Part shown: positions 24,546 through 35,935 of the stretch, in pieces
How positions within the stretch are numbered: position 1 is the first letter of the stretch
How the letters are laid out: every line of letters starts with the position of its first letter
Assembly (NCBI GenBank): GCA_964016985.1
Contig: OZ024826.1
Coordinates: 70,214,768 to 70,278,767, forward strand
DNA: 64,000 nt
Origin: Anodontia alba
Taxonomy: Eukaryota; Mollusca; Bivalvia; Lucinida; Lucinidae
Direction of reading: 5' to 3'
Notes under the pieces: generated by a model
The model's input: only the letters and a program-made list of their open reading frames with translations
What the model was told of the DNA's origin: nothing
Databases searched by the model: none
Position numbers and translations under genes: made by a program

Positions 24546-24902
24546 CAGTCAAACCAATGGCTCGAACATCTTTCGGACCATGGAAATGTGTTCGAGACAT
24601 GGGTAGTTCGAGCCAATGAGATTTAATCATGGCGCCAGATCAGGAAGCAAATGGCAATAATTTATAGAAATGTTTTCGATCTTCAACAAAATAATGGTAT
24701 GTTGCGTGTACTCATTAGAATCGCCTCGATGAGGCGATTCTAATGAGTACACACAACATACAACTTCATAATATAATAAAAAAAATTTCCCTCAATATTT
24801 TTTTTCTTGAGCTATCAGAGAAATTCCGTAGGGACTCAAAAATGAGTTCGAATAAGCCATGGTAAACGAGCCATCGGTGTTCGAGACATTGAAGTTCGAC
24901 TG
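24546..24902. mobile_element. pogo-like MITE, 357 bp
   Basis: Ends begin CAGTcaaaccaatggctcga and, on the complement of the right end, CAGTcgaacttcaatgtctc, both flanked by TA (24544-24545, 24903-24904). This fits a non-autonomous pogo/Tc1-mariner superfamily element. There is no transposase. A 30-bp-arm palindrome sits almost at its centre. Confidence 0.8.
24698..24760. repeat. Palindrome, 30-bp arms (hairpin family copy 1)
   Basis: The left arm 24698-24727 and right arm 24731-24760 pair at 29 of 30 positions around a gat loop. The inner stem tactcattagaatcgcc is the same hairpin as at 59452-59540 apart from paired changes. Confidence 0.95.
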
Positions 24903-24904
24903 TA

Positions 24905-26149
24905 TGTTGGTTATTGCAGTTGGTCGTTGTGTCCTGTCATTGTTTAACTCTTCTTCTTTCGGTACCACGGGCAGGCTGTGCTTTGTATATATATGACTTG
25001 TCTTTGTAACTTCATCTTTTTTATGATCCTCGCTATTTCCCCATATTGTAGGGGAGGGAAGGGGCGATGTTCGAACAAACACTTATTACATCTTTAACCC
25101 ACAGATATTCTATTTTGACCATTTATTACAAAGGATGATTTAATATATAGCAAACAAATGTACTCATAATATATAGCATACTGTCGATGTTTTGAAACGA
25201 CGTATTTAACAGAAGAAAGACAATTTCAAATTATGAGAAATAATTGAAATGCAGAGGTAAGCGTCCATGTAAGTTTCTAGAAGGACAGTGTGGAATAAAA
25301 TTGAGACCATGAGCAACTGAATTCTTACTCAAGACTGTACACTACAGATGTGTGACATATTTGGTGATTTATTCTTTACTTACAAGCGGCAGTGTGAATA
25401 GCATATCCGCATGCGAATCCGCGCAGTTTGATCAGGACTTCGCTGTCTACTAACAGAATCATCAGAAACTGTAGACCGTAATGCGAAGGAAAGTTTTTAA
25501 TGAGACCCATTTTGCTGACAGTCGAAGGCACTTTTTCACTTAATGTGTTTTTTGCTTGATAACCCTGTTTTTTTTTTTGTTTTTTTTTCTAATCGAGTAA
25601 TATTCTTTGGAAAAATCCACCCAGACAATGCTTTAAATGAAACATGTATACCTTCCCTAAATAAATTAATCACACACGCACTGCTTTGAGAGCATGAATG
25701 GTCGTGTCTGATCCGAGCGAGGCTAAACGCTCAGCCCACTCGACTATTACACTTGAAATAAAGCATTTAGTGTAATGATAACATAATTTAGAACACTGTA
25801 AATTACAAGTAAAGCATAAAGGTTAAATAATAACCTATTATTAATTCGCTAAAACAGAGATTATGCATACCACACACAAAATATCGTTGTTTGACTAAAT
25901 TCGAACTTCTATCTTTTCCGAATTGATTTTTCGCGATAATTTTTTTAATATACGCTATTTTTTGTTGTTTTGTTTTTGCTTTCTTTTATAAAAATACTAT
26001 CCAAAACAAAGGTTAAACAGGAAAGTGGGCGCCAACATCTCCACATAGGTCCGTGGACATAACATTGAGCAGTTTTGCTGTACACAAATGCAGTTTTTCA
26101 AACATATAAATTCCGCAGATTTTTAAATCCGTGATTGACATCCACGTGG
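24905..26149. other. No gene seen
   Basis: 24905-25082 is part of a minus-strand open frame with polar composition, but the reading-frame phase does not fit the receptor gene to the right. 25405-25460 carries the dispersed 'ccgcgcagtttgatcagga' repeat. The rest is AT-rich. Confidence 0.45.
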
Positions 26150-26780
26150 GCTTTTCTAATGAATTGCAATTGAACAAAGCTAATTCTGCTGATACGAAAC
26201 CCGCATATTTAGATTTGTATTTATTAATTTTATCTAAAACTTATGAAAACTGCAATGATTTTGATTTTGACATTGTTTATTTCCAGTTTTTGGATGGCGA
26301 CGTTCCTCGTGCCCCTTCTGATTGTGTTTCAACTTATTCGGTTATCTAGAGTATCTAGTCATTTGGCTGATTTCAATGTTCGCAACAAAATTTGGGCTGT
26401 CAAACTTCTCCAACATTGGTATCGGTATCATAACCTTAGGAAAGTGTTTTTCTAAGTTTTATCATCGACACTACGAATAGATCACCTATTATAATACCGG
26501 ACTAAAACCCTCCTGCTACAAGGTCTATCGGAACCTGAATGTTATGGTGACTTAGTGTATAAGTTTAGATAAATTGTAGGAAAACCTGAATTTTCTAATC
26601 ATTTTAGTCCACTCGTCATATGTTATAAACGAAAGGGGTATAATATTGATGCCATAAAACAGTCTGTTGCTTAGCGATTACTCCAATTAGGGTTGAACAC
26701 TTCGCTTAGCTCTTTAATTGCACGTCGGGGCTCAGACTCTATGATGGCCCCGACTTACAAATTATTCATTAGATGGTCTG
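26150..26780 (+). pseudogene. Reverse transcriptase fragment, copy 2
   Basis: Reads 'NELQLNKANSADTKPAYLDL', then 'FDFDIVYFQFLDGDVP', shifts frame, then 'LIRLSRVSSHLADFN' and 'YRYHNLRK'. Later 'tatcggaacctgaatgttatggtga' matches GLSEPE-Y-GDL of copy 1. The YLDD part is missing. There are several frameshifts and stops, more decay than in copy 1. Confidence 0.85.
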
Positions 26781-27345
26781 AGCCAGAATTTTTTATGTCT
26801 GTTACTAGGTTTACGGGGTTCAACTACTGATTTTCTTTTGTTCCAGTATTTCAGTGGTGTTGTTTGACAACTCAGGAATCTCCAAATGTCTCAACACGTT
26901 GTTTCTGTTGAGTCTTCATCTTTCTTTTATTACATACTTTCTTATATTGCACCTGGTGTAAGTGCCGTGTGGTGGCAGTAGAACGTCTTCTCGTATATAT
27001 AGTGTAAATCATATTTAATTTCATGGGGGATTATTGAGCCCCTTGTTGTATCTTTGAAAATGGGGTTCTGCTCATGTATACGCTGGTGGACGTAAGCAGT
27101 GTTGCAAACTTCATTACTGCTAATGAAATTGAGACTCCTATTTTCTAATCTGTAGTGTATTCTTTGTTTCCAAAGGCAATCTTTTTTACTTTTATTTTAT
27201 TTGTGACTTATCTTTTTCCCGTAATGATTCATGGATGAGTTAGAAGACCTCCACACGGACCAAACAAATATATGTTTTACCACTATGGAAGCTTAGAGCG
27301 GGGGTTTGGATCCCGTAAATCTAGCTTAAGCCCCCTCACACAGCC
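26781..27345 (+). mobile_element. 3' tail of retroelement copy 2
   Basis: Carries 'ttttcttttgttccagtatt', 'tctcaacacgttgtttctgt', 'gatgagttagaagacctcca', 'cacggaccaaacaaata' and 'gatcccgtaaatctagctta'. It is the longest tail copy in the window. Confidence 0.75.
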
Positions 27346-27680
27346 CATTAGATAAGTAGACCATTTAGTTGTTTTTTTGTTGTTTTTTTTTAATCTTCAA
27401 GAAAAGTGGCGTGCTGATGTCAATTTAGAATCATCTTGATTAAACAAAAATAATATGGAATAAATAGGTGTTACCTATGAAACGAGCTTAAGCATTTTAT
27501 GCACTCTCTTTTTTTCATAAGGTATGCAAAGTCGAGGACCAGACAAAACCTGTTTAAATGTAGGTCCGAGGCAAAGTGCACAACATCGAACATTTTTTTT
27601 TCCATGAAATTTTGCACATTAGTGCGTCACCGGGTATAGGTACATGTATATGAAACACTTGTTCTGCCTTGCGGTACAAG
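27346..27680. other. No gene seen
   Basis: AT-rich with short T runs. It leads into the tRNA-like segment. Confidence 0.4.
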
Positions 27681-27755
27681 CCGGCTTTTATAGCGACGTG
27701 GTAGAGTATTCCGCCTGTCACGCGGAGGGCCCGTGTTCAATCCCCGGTCGGTGCA
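27681..27755 (+). pseudogene. tRNA-Asp-like pseudogene or SINE head
   Basis: The anticodon arm tccgc-ctgtcac-gcgga is perfect with GTC in the loop, as in tRNA-Asp. The A-box-like tagcgacgtgg and B box gttcaatcc are present. The acceptor stem does not pair and the T stem has a mismatch, so a working tRNA is unlikely. It could also be the head of a tRNA-Asp-derived SINE whose body I do not recognise. Confidence 0.6.
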
Positions 27756-28207
27756 TTTTTTTTTACCTGTTACAAGTGTATAAATAAATATTAAGTCTTA
27801 CAGTAAAAAGAAAGTATGCGTGTGCCCCGAAAATTTATTTTCATAAGCTGACTTCGTCAAAAAAAAAAACAACAACAAACAAACAAAAAACAACTTGATT
27901 TCTCCTTTTAGCTATACCGCGAACGATCAGCTGATCGCCAGTCAACTGAAATCACCGCATATCCTACCTTTATCATGTTGTCAGCGATAATTTCTTCTCC
28001 TTGCATAAATCCTGTTATGTGCTGTAGGAATGTAATCCATTGTTTACGGCAAAACTTATGTATTTACATTTAAATGTGCGAAAATGTTGTTTAATGCGAG
28101 AGAAGTCCCAGATTAAATATGGCGGCTGCAACGCAGATCAGTCACGAATTCATCCATGTCAATGTCGTAAAAAATTTATCCTTCTATTTCATTGGATACG
28201 ATTCATT
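27756..28207. other. No gene seen
   Basis: A-rich patch 27855-27890, otherwise nothing supported. Confidence 0.4.
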
Positions 28208-28473
28208 ACAGCCAATGAGATCGCTTGCGGCTGCTGACTGGCTTTCCATGTTTGCCGCGGAACGTATCTGATCATCAATTTTTTCGGAAACCAGGCTGGC
28301 AACGGACATAAATTAGCGTTGGTTTTCGGGTTCAACATTAAGCCGATACAATCCGCTGTAGATTTGGGAAACCAGTCAGCCGCCGCATGCGAATTCTTCT
28401 GTATAGTATGTGAATGACTCACGATACCTATAGTACGAGCTTAAGCTTCGCCACCTGCTGCGCTTATGCTCGT
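28208..28473. repeat. Inverted repeat plus terminal hairpin
   Basis: Arms near 28208-28245 and 28357-28395 pair imperfectly ('cttgcggctgctgactggctttcc' with 'gggaaaccagtcagccgccgcatg'), about 110 bp apart. Close by, acgagcttaagc (28435-28446) pairs with gcttatgctcgt (28462-28473). Together these suggest a short foldback or the hairpin end of an element. Confidence 0.65.
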
Positions 28474-30059
28474 TATAAATTAAGCTTAGACAAAAATTCT
28501 ATTCAAGAAGGTGTTTTGTAAAAGGAATAGCAAAAACTGTAATTATTTCCATTTTTAATCAATTTGATCTTGATTTCTGACAATCAGTGAAGTGAAGAGG
28601 GGCGGTGCTTTTCGACTTAAAAATTGTATGGAACTTCAGAAAATCGTAAAACCATCATCTGATTACAATGAGAGCTGGTATTCTAGAACTCCTATCAAAG
28701 ACGGTTTCTTCAAAAAAGACGGATACTGCGAAATTTTCAACTTTAATGATAAAAATTGTGTTGAATAACAGGCACGTGAACAGTGTCACGACGATGTAAG
28801 TCTCATCAATACCGCACTGTTTTAGTAATAATATTTAGATATCCATCTGCGTTTTGATTAGGCGATTTCTGAGCTGTAACATCAGAATGATACTTTCCGA
28901 TATTTCGTGCCAGAAAGTCGGCAGTTAAGGGTTGAAACCGTCGAGAGGAACTGAAATATGACAAACTATATGTGTCGCAAAGTGTTTGAGAAAGCTATGA
29001 AACTATTAATATAATTCATTTCACAGTGGTGTTCCCCGTATTGTTTGGTCGGGTAGGTATTATAGAAATACATTTGTATTTAATACTGTGGCTTAGGTCT
29101 GTCCTATGATAAATTAAAATAATGAGCTCCACTAGTTGTTTTAATGGCTTGTATGCTCTGGATATTAATCTGTGCAAGGCACTTTATGCTCTGTATCACC
29201 AATGAACTAAACCAGCATTCCCTTCGCCTCCTTTTATCTTTGCCTGTTTCACTTTCAAGTGTTAGGGTTTAGAGCTGCATTTGAAACAAATGTGTCCAGC
29301 GCACAAATTTCGGGAGGGTTATGTTGCTTCTTTTTTTCTGTCGGTTTATGCAAACTCGTTTGAAAACAAAACACTACACCTACAAAATATGCATAGCTGC
29401 ACCTACGAGCAGCACGACATAATCAAAATAAGTTAAAATTATCAAAAGGAAATACATTTCATCACCACATCAAACTAGATTTAGATAAATTTTGAAATTG
29501 AACTGATATTTTCTTGTACAATTCTAACCAAGCTGACGACAGCCACTAGCTATAATAGTAATGTATTTCCTCCATAAAGTACTCGTACCAAGATATTCAA
29601 TATGTCACCTATTAAAATTTGTTAAAATATTGCTGCGAACAGCTGCAAAAATACGCGCGAGTGGTCGTAATAGTAATAGTTAACATTTTCTCAGATGAAT
29701 AAACGTTATGGTGCAGCCACGTGCTTGTAGATTTAGAGACAATGCAATACAACCATATGCATTCCCTTTAATGAAAATACTGTATTTACTTATATACCAA
29801 TATTGCACAGACTGACTCCGATCAGAACGCGATTTATGATCAGTTTCTACACTTTTTGTCACCAATCAGCTATTTTTGCGCACACCAACATATAAATGTT
29901 TACAATTTTGGACAAGTATGGTAAGGAATTAAGGTGTCAGAATATGGGTATACAACGGTGTATGTTAACTGATAATTCCAATGGCGAACAAAAATACGAA
30001 ATTTCAATAAGATCACAGGGAATCAAAAATACGTCATTGTCAATAAATCTAAACATTAC
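28474..30059. other. Probable intron or 3' flank of the receptor gene; nothing recognised
   Basis: The receptor exon at 30415-30060 ends in a donor site, so sequence to the left should be intron and then the M3-M4 loop and M4 exon. I could not find a frame with M4-like features here. AT-rich. Confidence 0.4.
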
Positions 30060-30415
30060 CTGTTTCGTTTCCTCAGTATCAGGTTTTGTGGTTTTTCGCC
30101 GGCCAACTACATTGACGTATGCAAACTCTAAGAGAGCAGCAAACACAAACAATAAGCATACAAACATCCATACATCTATTGCCTTTGCATATGAAACAGG
30201 TGGTAGTGTTTGCCGTATACCGGAACTTTGTGTTGTCATGGTCAGTACACAAGTGACACCTAGAGAGACACGTGCTGGAACTGCACTTGCATCAACCCAA
30301 AAGGAAAGCCATGATAGTACAACAAGAAATATACTTGGTATGAACACCTGTAGAAAGTAAAATCCGATTTTTCGTTTCAAGCTTAATTCCACCTTGAGAA
30401 TAGCCCACCTGCCAG
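30060..30415 (-). CDS. Anionic Cys-loop receptor subunit, exon with M1-M3
   Basis: Exon of a pentameric ligand-gated chloride channel subunit acting in the cell membrane. It encodes 118 complete codons after two bases that finish a codon. Residues 17-39 form M1 (GFYFLQVFIPSI.., ..LSWLSFWVD). Residues 47-66 form the pore helix M2, with the PAR anion-selectivity motif, Ser at 2', Leu at 9' and TMTTQSSG. LPPVSY and KAIDVW precede M3 (79-103, CLLFVFAALLEFA). The exon ends as the M3-M4 loop begins (RRKTTKPDTEETKQ). Acceptor: tttatcatttcag; donor: cag|gtaatg. M2 and the LPPVSY linker look like glycine- and glutamate-gated chloride channels rather than cation channels. The frame is intact. The M4 exon is not found, so the gene is partial here. 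Confidence 0.95.
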
Positions 30416-30671
30416 CTGAAATGATAAAGAAATAAATTTGTCTCGACAAAATGGAAAAGCAAAAACTCTTGATGAGAGCGTTTTTAGGGTTGATTTGGAT
30501 CAAGAGTGAGTAATTTAATAGAGTTTAATTCGAGGGTGTGATTCAACTTAGCTAAATCACGACAAAACTTTATTAGATATTTTTATTGTTCGAAGCTGTA
30601 AGGAAATGTAATGAGATCAAGGCCTTAAAATTCCCATCATCATGGAGCCGAAACTCTGACATACTAATGTA

Positions 30672-31326
<655 letters not shown>

Positions 31327-31334
31327 TGCGGGAT

Positions 31335-31450
31335 GGGTGCTTAAACTAATTTTTAATTTTATTCGATCGAAACCTCGCCCTAAATTCGGATGCAGCTCAA
31401 CATTTTAGATGTGTTCGGTCCGCATTAGTTCCTCTACCTCATGCAGGACA
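31335..31450 (-). mobile_element. 3' tail fragment of the reverse-transcriptase element, minus strand
   Basis: The reverse complement contains 'gaggaactaatgcggaccgaacacat' and 'cgaatttagggcgaggtttcga', matching the 'gcggaccgaa' tails at 2600 and 24440. Confidence 0.55.
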
Positions 31451-31754
31451 ACCAAGTAGATTGCTCAAAGGCAACCTGAAACAACAACAATACTTTCATG
31501 TGCGAAATATGATTTATGCTGTACCATGTTCATTAATCATTAAATATAACAAATGAAAGGAAAACTATAGTTGTTATGCTCCAATGTTTATGTAGTGCAA
31601 AGGCTCATAAAAATAACAAATAAAAACGGATCAAGCTTATCAAATATTGAACACAAATTGAGATAATTGGCCTAATTTAATTGGCCTAATTGGTCAATGC
31701 TTGAGCAGCCTAGTTTCCACTTTATACGAGGGCGAGTCAATAGTTAACCAGCCT

Positions 31755-32598
31755 ACCTTACTTCCTTTTGAAATTCACCTCTTCTTTGTCTATGTAATTA
31801 CCCTCCAGCATGATAGCTTCGCCCGGTGGTGTTTCAGTGCAATCATACCAGAACAGAATAACTCAGGTCCTTACGAGTTAACCCACTCTTCAACTTGCTT
31901 TCTTGAACTCTTCACGGGGCTGGAAGTGTCCACAGATATCGTTTTTTTTTTTTTTGTTTTGTTTTTGTTTTTTTTGTCAAGTCCGGGAACAAAACGTAAT
32001 CGCCAGGTGCTCAGGCGAATAGGCGGAAGGTGATATTTCATTGATATTTTGCAGTTGCGGACTGTTGCTGGATATGAATCCTTTTAGAGAGTTGTTACCT
32101 CGACTGCGATGCTTACTTGGTCAAGTTAGTTTGTAAACGCCAAGCCCGATTATTCTACTCCCTTTTGATAAAATAGTCTTACACAATTACTCCTCTGGTG
32201 TTCCAAAATACACTAGCCATCATCTTCACAGCCGAGGAGTGCGTCTTTAACTTCTTTGAACCTGGGGGGAACCAGATTCTTCCAACTGACGGCTTTGAGA
32301 TTTGTTTTCTGGCTCATAGTAACGACCCTAGTTACAAAACGCAAAAGAAAAGTATCTCTTTTAACCTGACCTGCTTCGACATTCCACTGCTTACTGACGC
32401 TCTGGTCGCCATTTGTTCATCTGTAAGGGATAGGAAACCCGACGGGATGACAACATGCGCATACTAAATGATCATGTAAGATCTGTGGAACGCTACCTTG
32501 TGAAAAGCCTTATGTATTTGCAATTTCTTCCACCTGAACACGCATACCACAATATACAATACCCTGCACTTTATTACACGTTTCGTGATCAGTGACAC
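31755..32598 (-). pseudogene. mariner transposase remnant, C-terminal part
   Basis: On the minus strand, degraded matches to the mariner transposase appear in order: the region after 'EEWVNG', then 'YSPEHLAITF' in place of YSPDLAPSD, 'VFWNTRGV'-like sequence near 32205, the 'SQN..YEPEN' region near 32310, and 'IQVEEIA' near 32530. Many indels and stops. It is much older than the copy at 17301. Confidence 0.85.
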
Positions 32599-33099
32599 TA
32601 GTTATAGCCCCGGCATAAGTAGTATGCCGAAGGGGTATATAGTTTTCATCGGTTCCGTCCGTCCGTTCGTTCGTTTGGCCGTGGTATATAGTTTTCATCG
32701 GTTCCGTCCGTCCGTTCGTTCGTTTGGCCGTCCGCCCGTTGTCTTTCCGTCCGCCCGTCCATGATTCCGTCCGTTAACACTTGTTATAACCAAGTTTTAC
32801 TTCGATGGGTTTTGATTACCATTATCTCTGCAGCCACTGATCAAAAACTTTTCATATTTGGTTATTTGTTATGAGGGTACCTAGGAGGTTTTTTTTTTTT
32901 TTAGCTCACTTGAGCTGATCACTCACCGTCCGTCGTCATCGTCGTCCGTCTGTCCGTCCGTCCGTCCGTCCACAATCTTTAAACAACATGTCCTCCCAAA
33001 CCACTCGTTGGATTTTGACGAAACTTCAAAGGAATGATCCTTGGTTGGTCCTCTTTCAAAGTTGTTCAAATGGTTCCGGTCTATTGCATATCTAGGTCA

Positions 33100-35935
33100 C
33101 AGGAGCTTGTCAGAAACCAGTGGATCGATTTCAATATAATTTTGCAGAAATGTTCCTTTGGTAATCCTCTACCAAGATTGTTCAAGCCATATGGATTCGT
33201 CAAAAAACATGGCCGCTAGTGGGCGGGGCTTATTTTCCCTATATATCTATATAGAAAATTTTAAAAATCTTCTTGTCAGAAACCACTGGACCGATTTCAA
33301 TATAATTTTGCAGAAATATTTCTTTGGTTATCCTCTACCAAGATTGTTCAAGCCATTTGGATTCGTCAAAAAATATGGCCGCCAGGGGGCGGGGCTTATT
33401 TTCCCTATATATCTGTATAGAAAACTTTAAAAATCTTCTTGTCAGAAACCACTGGATCGATTTCAATATAATTTTGCAGAAATGTTCCTTTGGTGATCCT
33501 GTACTAAGATTGTTCAAGCCATATGGATTCGTCAAAAGGTATGGCCGCAAGTGGGCGGGGCTTGTTTTCCCTATATATCTATATAGAAACTTTAAAAATC
33601 TTCCTGTCAGAAACCACTGGACCGATTTCAATATGATTTCGCAGAAAATTTTCTTTGGTCATCCTCTACCAAGATTGTTCAAGCCATTTGGATTCGTCCA
33701 AAAATATGGCCGCCAGGAGGCGGGGCTTATTTTCCCTATAAATCTATATAGGAAACTTTAAAAATCTTCTCGTCAGAAACCACTGGACCGATTTCAATAT
33801 AATTTTGCAGAAATGTTTCATTGGTGATCCTCTACCAAGATTGTTCAAGCCATTTGGATTCGTCAAAAAACATAACCACCAGGGGCCGGGGCTTAGTTTC
33901 CCTATATATCTGTATAGAAAACTTTAAAAATTCATGTCAGAAACCACTAGACCGATTTCAATATAATTTTGCAGAAATGTTCCTTCGGTGATCCTCTACC
34001 AAGATTTTTCAAGCTATATGGATTCGTCAAAATACATGGCCACTAGGGGGCGGGGCTTATTTTCCCTATATATCTATGTAGAAAACTTTAAAAATCTTCT
34101 TGTCAGAAACCACTGGACTGATTTCAATATAATTTCGCAGAAATGTTTCTTTGGTGATCCTCTACCAAGATTGTTCAAGCCATTTGGATTCGTCAAAAAA
34201 CATGGCCGCCAGGGGGGGGGGGGGGGGGGGGGGGCTTATTGTCCCTATATATCTATATAGAAAACTTTAAAAATCTTCTTGTCAGAAACCAAAAAACCGA
34301 TTTCAATATAACTTGGCAGAAATGTTTCCTTGGTGACCCTCTACCAAGATTGTTCAAGCCATCATGATTCGTCAAAAAACATGGCAGCTAGGGGGCGGGG
34401 CTTATTTTCCCTATATATCTATACAGAAAACTTGAAAAAATCTTCTTGTCAGAAACCACTGGCCCGATTTAAATATAACTTGGCAGAAATGTTTCCTTGG
34501 TGACCCTTTACCAAGATTGTTCAAGCCGTCATGGTTTGTCAAAAAACATGGCCGCTAGAGGGGCGGGTCTTATTTTCCCTATATATCTATATAGAAACCT
34601 TTAATGGTCTTCTTGTCAGAAACCACTGGACCTATTTCAAAATAACATTGCAAGAATGTTTCTTAAGTAACCCTCTATCAAGATTGTTCAAGCAGACATG
34701 ATTCGTCAAAAAACATGGCCGCCAGGGGATGGGGCTTATTTTCCCTATATATCTATATAGAAAACTTTAAACATTTTCTTGTCCGAAACCACTGGACCGA
34801 TTTCATTATAACTTGGCAGAAATGTTTCTTTGGTGACCCTCTACCAAGATTATTCAAGTAATCGTGATTCATCAAAAAACATGGCTGCCAGGGGGTGGGG
34901 CTAATTTTCCCTATATATCTTAAAAAATCTTCTTGTCAGAAACCAATGGACCGATTTCAATATAACTTGGCAAGAGTGTTTCTTTGGTGACCTTCTACTA
35001 AGATTGTTCAAGCCATCATGATTCGTCAAAAAACATGGCCGCTAGGGGATGGGGCTTATTTTCTCTATATATCTATATAGAAAAATTTAGAAATCGTCTC
35101 GTAAGTTACAGTTGGACTGAGTTCAATGTAAATTGGCAGGAATGTTGCTTTGGTGACCTTCTACCAAGATTGTTCATGCTGTCATGATACATCAAAAAAC
35201 ATGGTTCCCAGGGGGCGGGGCTTATTTTCCATATATATCTATATAGAAAACTTCTTTGGTGACCTTCTACTAAGGTTGTTCACGCCATCATGATTCGTCA
35301 AAAAGCATGGCCGCTAGGGGGTGGGGCTTATTTTCTCTATATATCTATATAGAAAAATTTAGAAATCGTCTCGTAAGATACAGTTGGACTGAGTTCAATG
35401 TAAATTGGCAGGAATGTTGCTTTGGTGACCTTCTACCAAGATTGTTCAAGCTATCATGATACGTCAAAAAACATGGTTCCCAGGGGGCGGGGCTTATTTT
35501 CCATATATATCTATATAGAAAACTTTAAAATTCTTCTTGTCAAATACCCCCTGACTCATTTCAATATTGCTTGGCTGGAATGTTGCTTTGGTGACCCTCT
35601 ACTAAGATTCTTCAAGCAATCATAATTCTTAAAAAAAAACATGGCTGCTTGGGGGTGGGGCTTATTTCCCTATATATCTAAACAGAAAACTTTTAAAATC
35701 TTCTTGTCAGAAACCACTGAACAGATTTCAGTATAACTTGGCAGGAATGTTCCTTTGGTGACTCTCTAAGTTTGTTCAAACTGTCATGATTCGTCAAAAA
35801 ACATGGCCGTTAGGGGTTAAGGATCTATAGCTATATAAAACACTTTACAAATCTTTTTTGCAGAAACCACTGGACCAATTTCAATATAACTTTGCAGAAA
35901 TGTTCCTTTGGTGACCCTCTTTCAAGATTCAGTTG
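33100..35935. repeat. 166-bp tandem array, about 17 units
   Basis: The phrase 'gtcagaaaccactgg' begins at 33275, 33441, 33606, 33772, 33936, 34102, 34281, 34448, 34615 and 34781, a spacing of 164-167 bp apart from one unit lengthened by a G run. Later units at 34935, 35101, 35373, 35539 and 35706 are more diverged, and one is truncated near 35255. Each unit carries 'ccaagattgttcaagcc', 'aacatggccgc', a GC-rich 'gggggcggggctta' and 'ccctatatatctatatag'. Several reading frames stay open across units, giving spurious ORFs on both strands. Confidence 0.95.
34212..34234. repeat. G23 homopolymer
   Basis: A run of 23 G replaces the usual 'gggggcgggg' box of a unit in element B. Confidence 0.95.

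Noticed and set aside
24792..25082. Minus-strand polar open frame as the M3-M4 loop exon of the receptor
   Set aside because: The only acceptor-like site (gaaatag) would enter in the wrong phase after the phase-0 donor at 30060, and its right-phase reading meets a stop at once. Part of the frame is inside the MITE.
27681..27755. Functional tRNA-Asp gene
   Set aside because: The anticodon arm is perfect, but the acceptor stem does not pair and the T stem is mismatched.
29896..30360. Plus-strand open frame of 154 codons
   Set aside because: It is the antisense shadow of the receptor M1-M3 exon, whose minus-strand reading has clear family motifs and splice sites.
33034..34260. Several overlapping open frames with repeated 'FKNLLVRNHWTDFNI' and 'LFSLYIYIENF' motifs
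   Set aside because: They come from the 166-bp array read in different frames and strands. The unit length is not a multiple of three, and no start or splice context is present.
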